Of a stretch of 53,715 nucleotides of DNA, positions 39,541 to 47,872 are shown in pieces. Positions within the stretch are counted from its first letter, which is position 1; the number at the start of each line of letters is the position of its first letter. Origin of the DNA: Aldersonia kunmingensis (lineage in GTDB: Bacteria > Actinomycetota > Actinomycetes > Mycobacteriales > Mycobacteriaceae); NCBI RefSeq assembly GCF_001646865.1, contig NZ_LRRB01000028.1, positions 1-53,715 of the forward strand, written 5' to 3'. The notes below the pieces were generated by a model. It was not told the DNA's origin. It saw nothing but the letters and a program-made list of their open reading frames with translations, and searched no databases. Made by a program: the position numbers and the translations under genes.

Positions 39541-40668
39541 TCAGCGATCGGCGTCCGAGTACTTGATGATGCCGCGGATGTTGCGACCCTCGAGCATGTC
39601 CTTGTAGCCCTGGTTGACCTCTTCGAGCGAGTAGGTCCGGGTGACCATGTCGTCGAGGTTGAGCTGACCCGACTTGTACAGCTCGAGCAGGAACGGAATG
39701 TCCTGACGGGCGTTGCCGCCACCGAAGATGCAGCCCTTGACGGTCTTCTGCAGCATCGACAGCAGGAAGCAGTTCATCTTCACGTCGAAGTCGATCATGT
39801 GGCCCATCGCAGTGACGACCACAGTGCCGCCCTTGCTGGTGAGCGTGAGCGCCTCTTCGACGTACTCACCCTTCATCTCACCGACCGTGATGATGGTCTT
39901 GTCGGCCATCCGGCCCTCGGTGAGCTCGAACATGCCGCCCATGGCTTCCTGAGCCGAGGCGTAGGTGTGCGTCGCGCCGAACTTTATGGCCTGCTCGCGC
40001 TTGAACTCCACCGGATCGATGGCGATCACGCGGCGGGCACCGGAGACGACCGCGCCCTGCAGCGCGCTCATGCCAACACCACCGACACCCATGATGACGA
40101 CGGTGTCGCCGGCCTTCACGTCGGCGACGTGCGTCGAGGAACCGAAACCGGTCGGCACGCCACAGCCGACGAGCGCTGCGACCTCGAACGGGATGCTCTT
40201 GTCGATCTTCACGACGGAGCTCTGGTGCACCGTCATGTACGGCGAGAAGGTGCCCAGGAGGCACATCGGGATGACGTTCTCGCCCTTGGACTGGATCCGG
40301 AAGGTGCCGTCGCTGATCGCCTGGCCGGAGAGGAGGCCAGCGCCCAGATCGCACAGCGCCATGTTGCCCGACACGCACGCGGGACAACGGCCACACGACG
40401 GCACGAAGGACAGCACGACGTGGTCGCCGACTTCGAGATCGTGAACCTCGGGACCGACCTTGGTGATGACACCGGCGCCCTCATGGCCGCCGATCACCGG
40501 GTACGAGGGCATCGGGGTGGCACCGGTGACGATGTGGTGATCCGAATGGCACATGCCGGCCACCTCGAGCTGGATCTGGACCTCACCGGCAACCGGGTCG
40601 CCGATCTCGATCTCTTCGATCGACCAGTCCTGATCCACGCCCCACAGGATGGCGCCCTTGGTCTTCAT
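39541..40668 (-). CDS. NDMA-dependent (mycofactocin-linked) zinc alcohol dehydrogenase
   Basis: Zinc-dependent medium-chain dehydrogenase of the group assayed with N,N-dimethyl-4-nitrosoaniline, with tightly bound nicotinamide re-oxidised through mycofactocin in actinobacteria. The 375 residues show the catalytic zinc ligands in AGMCHSDHH near residue 40 and GGHEGAGV near 61, the structural zinc cysteines in CGRCPACVSGNMALC near 92-106, a third ligand region GCGVPTGFGSS near 169, and the Rossmann motif GVGGVGMSALQG near 194. ATG 40668 starts at the family N-terminus MKTKGAILWG. Mycofactocin genes are not in the window. Confidence 0.93.
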   Translation of the reverse strand: MKTKGAILWGVDQDWSIEEIEIGDPVAGEVQIQLEVAGMCHSDHHIVTGATPMPSYPVIGGHEGAGVITKVGPEVHDLEVGDHVVLSFVPSCGRCPACVSGNMALCDLGAGLLSGQAISDGTFRIQSKGENVIPMCLLGTFSPYMTVHQSSVVKIDKSIPFEVAALVGCGVPTGFGSSTHVADVKAGDTVVIMGVGGVGMSALQGAVVSGARRVIAIDPVEFKREQAIKFGATHTYASAQEAMGGMFELTEGRMADKTIITVGEMKGEYVEEALTLTSKGGTVVVTAMGHMIDFDVKMNCFLLSMLQKTVKGCIFGGGNARQDIPFLLELYKSGQLNLDDMVTRTYSLEEVNQGYKDMLEGRNIRGIIKYSDADR

Positions 40669-40770
40669 TGCGTTCTCGCCTCTCGGTCGTACTGCTTGTG
40701 ATTGAACACACTACGACAGAACTGAAACACGTTCTAGTACCAATCGGTAACGCGGGGTCCTGTTTTACCC

Positions 40771-41835
40771 TCAGACGGCCAGTGACCTGGCCCTTTCGAA
40801 CAGGCCCAGCGTCAGCTCATGCAGCCGGTCGCCCACCTCCTTGGGGGCCTTCCCGGCAAACGCACGGGCGTGAGTGCCCTCCAGGACGATGCCGAGCTTG
40901 AAGCAGGCCAGCACCTGATACCACTCGATGGCGCTCAGGTCGCGATCCGAGTTCGCGGCGTAATGCGCGATGAGTTCCTGCGGGGTCGCGAAACCGCCGT
41001 AGGCGGCATACGCCCCCGCAAGCCCGTCGAGGGCCGACTTTCCATCGGGCCAGGTCGCCAGCAGCCAGCCAAGGTCGAGCAGCGGGTCGCCGATCGTCGA
41101 CATTTCCCAGTCGACGTATGCGGCGAGTTCCGGGCCGTCGTAGCGGAACATCGTGTTCGACATGTGGCAGTCACCGTGCAGGATGCCCGGGCTCCAATTC
41201 GTCGGGCGGTTGCGTTCGAGCCAATCGGCGACGTGGTCGATTCCGGGGATGTCCGGGCCGGGGTAGCCCTCATTGCGGGAGTACGTCTCCAGTTCGCCCA
41301 GCCAGCGTGACACCTGCCGTTCCAGAAAGGTCTCCGGCTTGTTGCCGTAGTCGCCAAGGCCGACGGCGACGTAGTCGACCGATCCCAGATCGGCGAGTGC
41401 CTTCGCCGCGGACAGTCCCATGTCGTGCCGGACGCCGGCGTCCCCGGCATGCAGCGGCGGCATCTCGACGCCTGGGTTGAAGCCTTCGATCGGGCGCATC
41501 AGGTAGAAGACCGCACCGTTCATCACCGATTCGTCAGGGCACGCGGCGACCAGTGTCGGCGTGGGTACGTCGGTCTGCGCGAGCGCGGCGAGCAGAATTG
41601 CCTCCCGGCGCAGCACCTCATTGCTATTGGGCCGCAGGTACTTCGGCGGGCGCCGCAGCACGAATTCCTCTCCACCGCGGGCAAATCTCAGCAGCACATT
41701 CTGCGTGCCGCCGCCGATGGGCGCAACGTTTTCGATCGGACCCGTCGCAAGCCCCTGCTGATCCATCCAGTCCGCGACGATGTCGAAGTCCACGAGCTCC
41801 CGATCGACGTCGGCCGGCTGCTGCTGAGTTGACAT
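40771..41835 (-). CDS. APH/choline-kinase-like phosphotransferase family protein
   Basis: Aminoglycoside-phosphotransferase-fold protein of the actinobacterial group often annotated as acyl-CoA dehydrogenase-associated kinase. The 354 residues have a nucleotide-binding start (IGGGTQNVLLRFARGGEEFVLRRPP), the catalytic loop LHGDCHMSNTMF near residue 222, and the metal site VDWEMSTIGDPLLDLGW near 240. ATG 41835 gives MSTQQQPADVD; the upstream part to 41982 overlaps pabAB antisense and is rejected. The substrate is unknown; resistance to aminoglycosides should not be assumed. It diverges from pabAB. Confidence 0.88.
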   Translation of the reverse strand: MSTQQQPADVDRELVDFDIVADWMDQQGLATGPIENVAPIGGGTQNVLLRFARGGEEFVLRRPPKYLRPNSNEVLRREAILLAALAQTDVPTPTLVAACPDESVMNGAVFYLMRPIEGFNPGVEMPPLHAGDAGVRHDMGLSAAKALADLGSVDYVAVGLGDYGNKPETFLERQVSRWLGELETYSRNEGYPGPDIPGIDHVADWLERNRPTNWSPGILHGDCHMSNTMFRYDGPELAAYVDWEMSTIGDPLLDLGWLLATWPDGKSALDGLAGAYAAYGGFATPQELIAHYAANSDRDLSAIEWYQVLACFKLGIVLEGTHARAFAGKAPKEVGDRLHELTLGLFERARSLAV

Positions 41836-41959
41836 GGCGCGATTGTGCCGCACCGGCGTGACAGCGCTCACACCGACAGCCCGAATACCGCCGCTCGCGG
41901 GGCTCCGATGCAGACCATTCGCGTCCCTCATCGCGGCGGGCGCGTAGGCTTTTCTCCCA

Positions 41960-44059
41960 ATGCGGACGTTGCTGATCGACAATTACGACTCCTTCACCTA
42001 CAACCTGTTTCAGCTGTTGAGCTCGGTGAACGGAGCCGAACCCGTCGTGGTCCGCAACGACGACGTCGCCGATATTGTGGATCTGGACCTCGACTCATTC
42101 GACAACGTCGTGATCTCCCCCGGCCCGGGCCGGCCGGACAACGTCCGCGATTTCGGAATCTCGGCGCAGGTGGTCCGCGAGGCGTCCATTCCCCTGCTCG
42201 GCATCTGCCTCGGACATCAGGGCATCGTGGTCGGGGCCGGCGGACAGATCGACCCCGCGCCGACACCGCGGCACGGCTATCTCGACCCGGTCCACCACGA
42301 CCGCAGCGATCTCTTCGCCGGTGTCCCACAGGATTTCACCGTGGTGCGATACCACTCCCTGTGCGCGATCGAACCGCTCCCAGCCGAGCTCGAGGTCACC
42401 GCACGTACCCCGGACGGGGTCGTCATGGCAGTGCGGCACCGGAGTCGCCCGCAATGGGGCCTGCAATTCCACCCCGAGTCGGTCGCCGCTGAGTACGGCG
42501 CGACGCTCCTCCGCAATTTCGCCAAACTCACTACAGCACAGGCACTTTCCAACGGATCGAGGCGGCGGCGGACCGAACAGGATTCACGGGCGGCACCGAA
42601 TCATTCGCGGCCGGACGTGGATGGGCGCACCTACCGTGCCCGCACGCTGCGCCTGGACAGGGCAGTCGATACCGAGGCCACGTTCGACCGACTGTTCGCC
42701 GACTCGCCCACGACATTCTGGCTCGACAGCGAGCACGTCGAACCGGGCCTCGACCGCTTCTCGTTCCTCGGCGACGCGTCGGGCCCGCATGCCGAGGTGA
42801 TCGGTTATGACGTCACCACCACGACCGTGCGGGTACACCGCGACGGTGGCGCCGACGTGCATCACGCGACGATTTTCGACTATCTCTCGGCGGAGCTCGG
42901 TCGCCGCAAGATCGATTGCGCACCAATGCCATTCGACTTCACCGGCGGATACGTCGGCTACTTCGGATACGAGACGAAGGCGGATTGCGGATCGCCCAAC
43001 CAGTTCGAATCCGACGTTCCCGATGCCCGGCTGATCTTCGCGGACCGTTTCGTCGCGGTCGACCACGTCGCCAACGCGACGTATCTCATCGCGCTCGAGC
43101 TCGATGACGAACCGGGCTCGGCCACGCAGTGGCTCGACGCAACACGGGACGCGCTGGCCGCGGTGCCCGACTGGTCGAACCCGCCGACACTGTTCGTCGA
43201 GCCGGACACCACCGCGGTCGAATCGGCGCTGACCCGCGGACGCGCGCGCTATCTCGACGACATCGCCGCGTGCGATCGCGCACTCCGCTCGGGCGAGTCG
43301 TACGAGATCTGCCTGACCGACAGCATGCGGTCCCCTGCGATCACGGCAGGCATCGATTTCTACCGCACGCTGCGGCGCTGCAATCCCGCCCCGTACGCGG
43401 CCTACCTGCGCTTTGACGACGTCGAGGTCGCCTGCTCGTCGCCCGAGCGCTTCCTCAAACTCGATCGCTGCGGGGTGGTGGAAAGCAAACCGATCAAGGG
43501 CACGGCCGCGCGCGGCGACAACCCGGCCGAGGACGATTTCCTGCGCCGCTCGCTTGCCGCCGATCCGAAGACCCGAGCCGAGAACCTCATGATCGTCGAC
43601 CTGCTGCGCAACGATCTCGGCCGCGTGTGTGAGATCGGCACGGTGCACGTACCCGAACTGATGGTCACCGAGACCTATGCGACTCTGCACCAACTCGTTT
43701 CGACCGTCCGCGGCACGCTGCGCCCGGGACTGAACGCGATCGACGTTCTGCGGGCGTGCTTCCCGGGCGGGTCGATGACCGGCGCACCAAAGCTGCGCAC
43801 GATGGAGATTCTCGACACCCTGGAAACCGAAGCGCGCGGGGTGTATTCGGGCACGATCGGCTTCCTCGCCCTGAACCGGACGGCGGATCTCAATATCGTC
43901 ATCCGGACCGCGGTGCGCGCGGGCGGTCAATGGCGGATCGGTGCGGGCGGGGCGATCGTGCTCGATTCGGTCGCGGAGGACGAGTACCACGAGATGGTGC
44001 TCAAGGCCTCGGCCGCGGCGCGCGCATGCGTCCCTGCAGCCTCATCCCCCGCTTCGTGA
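41960..44059 (+). CDS. pabAB: Fused aminodeoxychorismate synthase (PabA-PabB)
   Basis: Makes 4-amino-4-deoxychorismate from chorismate and glutamine, on the way to p-aminobenzoate and folate. Residues 1-190 are a class I glutamine amidotransferase: MRTLLIDNYDSFTYN, SPGPGRP, the nucleophile in LGICLGHQGI near 76, and the histidine in LQFHPES near 168. Residues 220-699 are the chorismate-binding subunit: SYEICLTDSM, ESKPIKGTAARG near 515, ENLMIVDLLRNDLGRVCE near 542, GGSMTGAPKLRTMEI near 600 and YSGTIGFLALN near 628. The PIKGTAARG lysine suits ADC synthase over anthranilate synthase. Fusions also serve antibiotic clusters, but no such genes are nearby. Confidence 0.93.
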   Translation: MRTLLIDNYDSFTYNLFQLLSSVNGAEPVVVRNDDVADIVDLDLDSFDNVVISPGPGRPDNVRDFGISAQVVREASIPLLGICLGHQGIVVGAGGQIDPAPTPRHGYLDPVHHDRSDLFAGVPQDFTVVRYHSLCAIEPLPAELEVTARTPDGVVMAVRHRSRPQWGLQFHPESVAAEYGATLLRNFAKLTTAQALSNGSRRRRTEQDSRAAPNHSRPDVDGRTYRARTLRLDRAVDTEATFDRLFADSPTTFWLDSEHVEPGLDRFSFLGDASGPHAEVIGYDVTTTTVRVHRDGGADVHHATIFDYLSAELGRRKIDCAPMPFDFTGGYVGYFGYETKADCGSPNQFESDVPDARLIFADRFVAVDHVANATYLIALELDDEPGSATQWLDATRDALAAVPDWSNPPTLFVEPDTTAVESALTRGRARYLDDIAACDRALRSGESYEICLTDSMRSPAITAGIDFYRTLRRCNPAPYAAYLRFDDVEVACSSPERFLKLDRCGVVESKPIKGTAARGDNPAEDDFLRRSLAADPKTRAENLMIVDLLRNDLGRVCEIGTVHVPELMVTETYATLHQLVSTVRGTLRPGLNAIDVLRACFPGGSMTGAPKLRTMEILDTLETEARGVYSGTIGFLALNRTADLNIVIRTAVRAGGQWRIGAGGAIVLDSVAEDEYHEMVLKASAAARACVPAASSPAS

Positions 44060-44080
44060 GTGCAAGACTTCCACCCGGGT

Positions 44081-44203
44081 GCGAAATTTCGGCCCCGTGT
44101 ACACAATTCGCCCCCGCGAAGGCCCGCCAAACGCGAGCAAAACTTGTTCGAATGGGCAAAGCTTCGCCCCCATTTACACAATTCGCACCCGCGAAGCGCG
44201 CCC
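44081..44203. repeat. Degenerate direct repeat, two units 75 bases apart
   Basis: Two related units, about 44081-44127 and 44156-44202, share TACACAATTCGC, then one variable base, then CCCGCGAAG, and a looser 5' part (GCGAAATTTCGGCCCC against GCAAAGCTTCGCCCCC). They fill the gap between pabAB and the next gene. No gene is seen here. Confidence 0.6.
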
Positions 44204-44272
44204 TAATTCCGGGAAGCGCGCCCTACTTCCTCGAAGCGCGGCCGACCTCCGTGAAGCGCGGCCTACTTCCGC
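44193..44272. repeat. Four tandem 20-bp repeats at a gene 3' end
   Basis: Copies begin at 44193, 44213, 44233 and 44253 with a period of exactly 20 bases and the consensus GAAGCGCGSCCTACTTCCNN. The last copy contains the stop codon of the minus-strand gene at 44263, so the other copies look like amplified versions of that gene end. Confidence 0.8.
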
Positions 44273-44706
44273 CGCTGTCCGGAACTCCCCTTGCCCTTGC
44301 GTGCCGGCGGTTCAGGTTCAGGTTCGGGCTCGGCCGCTAGGCCGGTGACCCTTCCCAGCGTGCCCATGCCCGGGAACTTGCCGACCGTGCGGGCCACGTT
44401 GTCCCCCACGGACACCAGTGCCTCGAGCTGCGGGATGAGCCGGTCGAGTGCACCGAACATCGGGTCCATCAATGCCATCATCCGTTCCCACCGGTCGATG
44501 GCCTCGTTGAGTCGCTCCAGAGTGCTCGCGAGGTTGTCGATCAGATCGGGGAGTTCGGCGACAAGGCGAGCCGACGCCGGCGGCAGCCGGATCGCGGAGT
44601 CGACGGTTGCTCCCGCAGCGGCCTGCGCCGCTTCCGCGGCAGCCTTGGCGGCGGCCTGAGCGGCGGCCAGGATTTCCGCCGGGTTCGGAACCTTGGGGCT
44701 CGTCAT
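44263..44706 (-). CDS. Alanine-rich helical hypothetical protein
   Basis: A 147-residue protein of three parts: an Ala-rich amphipathic helix (ILAAAQAAAKAAAEAAQAA, about residues 12-30), a heptad-rich helical region (LIDNLASTLERLNEAIDRW and ALDRLIPQLEALVSVGDNVA), and a C-terminal tail of EP repeats followed by a basic end (ARKGKGSSGQRRK). It has no signal peptide. The build recalls phasins or small granule/lipid-droplet surface proteins of actinobacteria, but that is only resemblance. Its stop lies inside a tandem repeat. It diverges from the SRPBCC gene. Confidence 0.7.
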   Translation of the reverse strand: MTSPKVPNPAEILAAAQAAAKAAAEAAQAAAGATVDSAIRLPPASARLVAELPDLIDNLASTLERLNEAIDRWERMMALMDPMFGALDRLIPQLEALVSVGDNVARTVGKFPGMGTLGRVTGLAAEPEPEPEPPARKGKGSSGQRRK

Positions 44707-44781
44707 GCTCGCAACTTTGCCGCACAGACCGGCACCGAACCGGGAATACGCTATTCCCGTGCAGCGATACGAGCGATCGGC

Positions 44782-45276
44782 ATGATCGGCGACCGATGGG
44801 GTGTGACGGATGCCGAAATGAGCCGGCCGTACCCGTGCGACGAGTTCGTACCGAATCCGGTGATGGCAGCGTGGCGCGGCGTCACGGTCTACACGACACC
44901 CGATCGCGTGTGGCGGTGGATCGTGCAGCTACGACTAGCGCCGTACTCCTACGACTGGATCGACAACCTCGGCCGGCGGTCACCACGCGAGCTGCAACTG
45001 CTGCCTGACCCCGTACCGGGGGATGCGTTCACGGCGACCGGCGGTCGGCCGCAGGGCCGCGTCCTCGCGCTGGACCCGGGGCGGCATCTGACGGCCACAA
45101 TCATGGGGGCAGTCATGTCCTACGTCCTCATACCGGACGGCGCCGACGCGACCCGGCTCGTCCTCAAAGTCGCACAGCCGAAGTGGCGCCTGCTGGGCCC
45201 ATTCCTCTGTCTCGGGGATCTAGTCATGGCCCGCCGCCAGCTGGCAAACCTCAAACAGCTCGCCGAACGGACCTGA
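44782..45276 (+). CDS. SRPBCC-like (START-fold) hypothetical protein
   Basis: A 164-residue protein with the typical reading of a polyketide-cyclase/START-like fold: VYTTPDRVWRWIVQL near residue 35, the substrate-cavity strand LALDPGRHLTATIMGAVMSY near 93, and a C-terminal long helix (RRQLANLKQLAERT). Such proteins bind hydrophobic ligands; a specific role cannot be assigned. The start is ATG 44782; no strong ribosome binding site is visible. It converges on the alpha/beta-hydrolase gene. Confidence 0.7.
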   Translation: MIGDRWGVTDAEMSRPYPCDEFVPNPVMAAWRGVTVYTTPDRVWRWIVQLRLAPYSYDWIDNLGRRSPRELQLLPDPVPGDAFTATGGRPQGRVLALDPGRHLTATIMGAVMSYVLIPDGADATRLVLKVAQPKWRLLGPFLCLGDLVMARRQLANLKQLAERT

Positions 45277-45287
45277 CCCGACCGAGC

Positions 45288-46271
45288 TCAGCGCGCGGGC
45301 ATCGGCGAGGAGTGCTCCCAGTCCGCAAGGATCGCCCGCAGGGCCGCGAGCAGTGCAATCGGCTGGTCGAGCATCGGATGATGGCCGGCAAGCGGAAGCT
45401 CGAACACCGGCGCGCGGCGGCCGAGCAGCTCATACATCTGATCGCCGATGGCCGGAGTCACGAGTCCGAACTGCGATCTGATCAGCGCGACCCGGGCGTC
45501 CACCTTGTTCAGCCACTCCGGCCGCGGCATATTGCGGCCGAACATCTGCGGATCGAACTTCCAGCTCCAGCCGCCGGGCACTTCCCGCAGCGACGTCTCG
45601 GCAATGTGCGCTAGCACGTATGGCAGGTTGTTTTCCTGCTTCGGCACCGGCTTGAACCGGGCAATCGCCTCGTCGCGGTCGGGATAGACCTTCAGTGGGC
45701 CGAAGGCGCGACTGTCCATCGCGGCCTGTTCCTCGGGGCTGAACTCTCGGATCGGCGAATCGAGCACCACGACACCGCCGACGAGGTCGGGCTGGTTGAT
45801 TGTGGTGTTGAGCGCTACCCAGCCGCCCATGCTGTGCCCGACCAGGATCGGGTTGGGCGGAAGGTCGGCCATCGCGCACACCGCGGCAACCTCCGTCGAC
45901 CAGTAGTCGAGCGAGTACGCCTCGCGCCGGTCGCTGTCCCCGTGCCCGGACATATCGAGGGCGAGGACACGCCGATCGTCGCCGAGCAGCGGTGCGATGT
46001 GGTCCCACCACCGGGAGTTCGCGCTACCGCCGTGCACGAGAACCACCGCGGATTCCGCGTCCTTTGGACCCCAGCACCGCAGCGCGATGCGCGTCCCGTC
46101 GACGTCGACGGACGCCTCCTCTGCAGGCTGTGCGATCGCATCCAAGTACCACGCGGGTGCGTCCTGATCGGGAGAGGCGGCGCTGTGCTCCTGCAAGTGC
46201 ATATCTAGCAGGTAACTCCACATGTCCGGATTGCGCCAAGAAAATCGTTCGCATTGCGAGCTATCTCGCAT
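45288..46271 (-). CDS. Alpha/beta-hydrolase
   Basis: A single-domain hydrolase with all classical elements: oxyanion VLVHGGSANSRWWD near residue 77, MSGHGDSDR near 107, nucleophile elbow VGHSMGGWVAL near 145, acid region near VALIRSQFG, and histidine in LAGHHPMLDQP near 300. The conserved domain starts near residue 45. ATG 46271 has GGAG four bases upstream; ATG 46223 or 46202 are alternatives, so the N-terminus is uncertain. It diverges from the MFS operon and its promoter lies close to the GntR operators. The substrate is unknown. Confidence 0.85.
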   Translation of the reverse strand: MRDSSQCERFSWRNPDMWSYLLDMHLQEHSAASPDQDAPAWYLDAIAQPAEEASVDVDGTRIALRCWGPKDAESAVVLVHGGSANSRWWDHIAPLLGDDRRVLALDMSGHGDSDRREAYSLDYWSTEVAAVCAMADLPPNPILVGHSMGGWVALNTTINQPDLVGGVVVLDSPIREFSPEEQAAMDSRAFGPLKVYPDRDEAIARFKPVPKQENNLPYVLAHIAETSLREVPGGWSWKFDPQMFGRNMPRPEWLNKVDARVALIRSQFGLVTPAIGDQMYELLGRRAPVFELPLAGHHPMLDQPIALLAALRAILADWEHSSPMPAR

Positions 46272-46302
46272 TGCGCTCCGAACGCAGAAAACCTTTCACC
46301 GA

Positions 46303-46368
46303 TTGTCGTGATCACAAATCTCATCTGTTGCGTAATCTGTGATCACAACTTAGGGTGATTGCCATCAC
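46303..46368 (+). promoter_or_regulatory. Promoter with three operator-like palindromes, MFS-ALDH operon
   Basis: Proposed promoter: -35 TTGCGT (46328-46333), 17-bp spacer, -10 TAGGGT (46351-46356). Site 1 is a GTGATCAC core at 46308-46315, site 2 the perfect TGTGATCACA at 46338-46347 inside the spacer, and site 3 GTGAT-TGCC-ATCAC at 46355-46368. Sites 1 and 2 are centred 31 bases apart, about three helical turns. ATCTGTGATCACAACTTAG (46335-46353) recurs with two changes at 51476-51494. Such symmetry suits a GntR/FCD repressor. Confidence 0.72.
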
Positions 46369-46410
46369 ACCAACCGTGGGATTCTTAATCTGCAGCTTTG
46401 GAGGTACGCC

Positions 46411-47790
46411 ATGCAGAACGCGAGTGGCGGGTTGGAGCAGCGAAATGACGCTCACCCCCTCGACGACGCCCCGCTCTCCCGCTTCCATAAGAAGCTGGCG
46501 CTCTACGCCTCGGGTGGGCCCTTCCTCGACGGCTACGTTCTGTCGATAATCGGCGTCGCGCTCGTCCAGATCGGGCCGGCATTCGACATGAGCTCCGCGC
46601 AAGAAGGCCTCGTCGGCGCGTCGGCGTTGATCGGTATTTTCCTCGGCGCCTTCCTCGGCGGATGGCTCACCGATATCTTCGGCCGCCAGGTTTTGTTCAC
46701 GATCGACCTCGCCGCGATCATCCTTTGCTCGATCGCCCAGTTCTTTGTCGGTGACGTGTTCTGGCTGATCGTGTTGCGACTGTTGATCGGAATGGCCGTA
46801 GGTGCCGACTATCCGATTGCCACCTCACTATTGGCCGAATTCTCACCGCGCAAGTGGCGCGGCCCGCTCCTCGGAGCGTTCGTCTCCATGTGGTTTGTCG
46901 GAGCCGCCTCCGCCTACATCGTCGGCGAAGCACTCCTGCACTTCGAGAATGGCTGGCGCTGGATGCTGGCCAGCGCCGCAGTGCCCGCCATCATCATCGT
47001 TCTACTTCGGCTCGGTACACCGGAGTCGCCGCGCTGGCTGATGAAGAAGGGCCGCATCGACGAGGCAAACAGCGTGCTGCGCAAGGTATTCGGGCCCAAC
47101 GTGAGCGTGGACGATCTCCCCGAGGAGATCAACGAGAACATCCGCGTCAGCGCTCTGCTCAAGTCGGGCTACGGCAAGCGGATGGCCTTCATCACGATCT
47201 TCTGGACCTGCTCTATCGTTCCGCTGTTCGCCGTCTACGCGTTCGGACCGAAGATCCTCGGCGCACTCGGGCTCACCGGCAATCTCGCGCAGGTCGGATC
47301 GGCCTTCATCACCATCATGTTCCTCGTCGGTTGCCTCGTGGGCCTGTTCCTCGTCAACCGCGCCGGACGCCGTCCACTGATCATCCACAGCTTCATCTGG
47401 GGCGGTCTTGCACTCCTGCTGCTGGGCCTGTTCACCAACTCGTCGGCATGGGTTGTGTTGGCCCTCTTCGCTACCTACGCCGTCGCGATCGGTGGCACCC
47501 AGATCCTGCAGTGGATCTACCCGAACGAGCTCTTCCCCACCGAGATCCGCGGATCGGCCGTCGGCCTCTCGTCCTCGCTCAGCCGCATCGGCGCAGCACT
47601 CGGCACGTACCTCGTCCCGGTCTCGCTGACCCACCTCGGCACGGGTACGACGATGATCATCGGCGGCGTCATAACCCTCGTCGGCGCCGGAGTCTCGGTC
47701 ATGTGGGCGCCGGAAACCCGCGGACTCACCCTGGGCGAATGCTCGTCGGTTGACGGGCCGGTAGCCCGCACCGCCGCGCACGCCGCCTGA
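46411..47790 (+). CDS. MFS transporter, sugar-porter-like (first of two paralogues)
   Basis: Twelve-helix proton-linked transporter of the inner membrane, 459 residues. Signatures: FLDGYVLSIIG in helix 1, the loop motif LTDIFGRQVLF near residue 88, RLLIGMAVGADYPIATSLLAE near 128, PESPRWLMKKGR near 202, second loop NRAGRRPLI near 310, and YPNELFPTEIRGSAVGLSSS near 370. ATG 46411 follows GGAGG. It shares HPLDDAPL and more than half of its residues by eye with the transporter at 49378. It leads an operon with the aldehyde dehydrogenase. The substrate is unknown; sugar porters and aromatic- or amine-compound carriers can look alike. Confidence 0.88.
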   Translation: MQNASGGLEQRNDAHPLDDAPLSRFHKKLALYASGGPFLDGYVLSIIGVALVQIGPAFDMSSAQEGLVGASALIGIFLGAFLGGWLTDIFGRQVLFTIDLAAIILCSIAQFFVGDVFWLIVLRLLIGMAVGADYPIATSLLAEFSPRKWRGPLLGAFVSMWFVGAASAYIVGEALLHFENGWRWMLASAAVPAIIIVLLRLGTPESPRWLMKKGRIDEANSVLRKVFGPNVSVDDLPEEINENIRVSALLKSGYGKRMAFITIFWTCSIVPLFAVYAFGPKILGALGLTGNLAQVGSAFITIMFLVGCLVGLFLVNRAGRRPLIIHSFIWGGLALLLLGLFTNSSAWVVLALFATYAVAIGGTQILQWIYPNELFPTEIRGSAVGLSSSLSRIGAALGTYLVPVSLTHLGTGTTMIIGGVITLVGAGVSVMWAPETRGLTLGECSSVDGPVARTAAHAA

Positions 47791-47804
47791 CAATCCCCTT
47801 CCCC

Positions 47805-47842
47805 GGTTCGTGAATGACGCGCCACCGCGTCATTCACGAACC
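47805..47842 (+). promoter_or_regulatory. Long perfect hairpin between MFS and ALDH genes
   Basis: Seventeen-bp perfect arms GGTTCGTGAATGACGCG / CGCGTCATTCACGAACC with loop CCAC, starting 15 bases after the MFS stop and ending 31 before the ALDH start. No T tail. It may reduce read-through into the dehydrogenase or stabilise the upstream mRNA. Confidence 0.7.
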
Positions 47843-47872
47843 GAGTTTCACCACCAGAAACGAGCAATTCGA

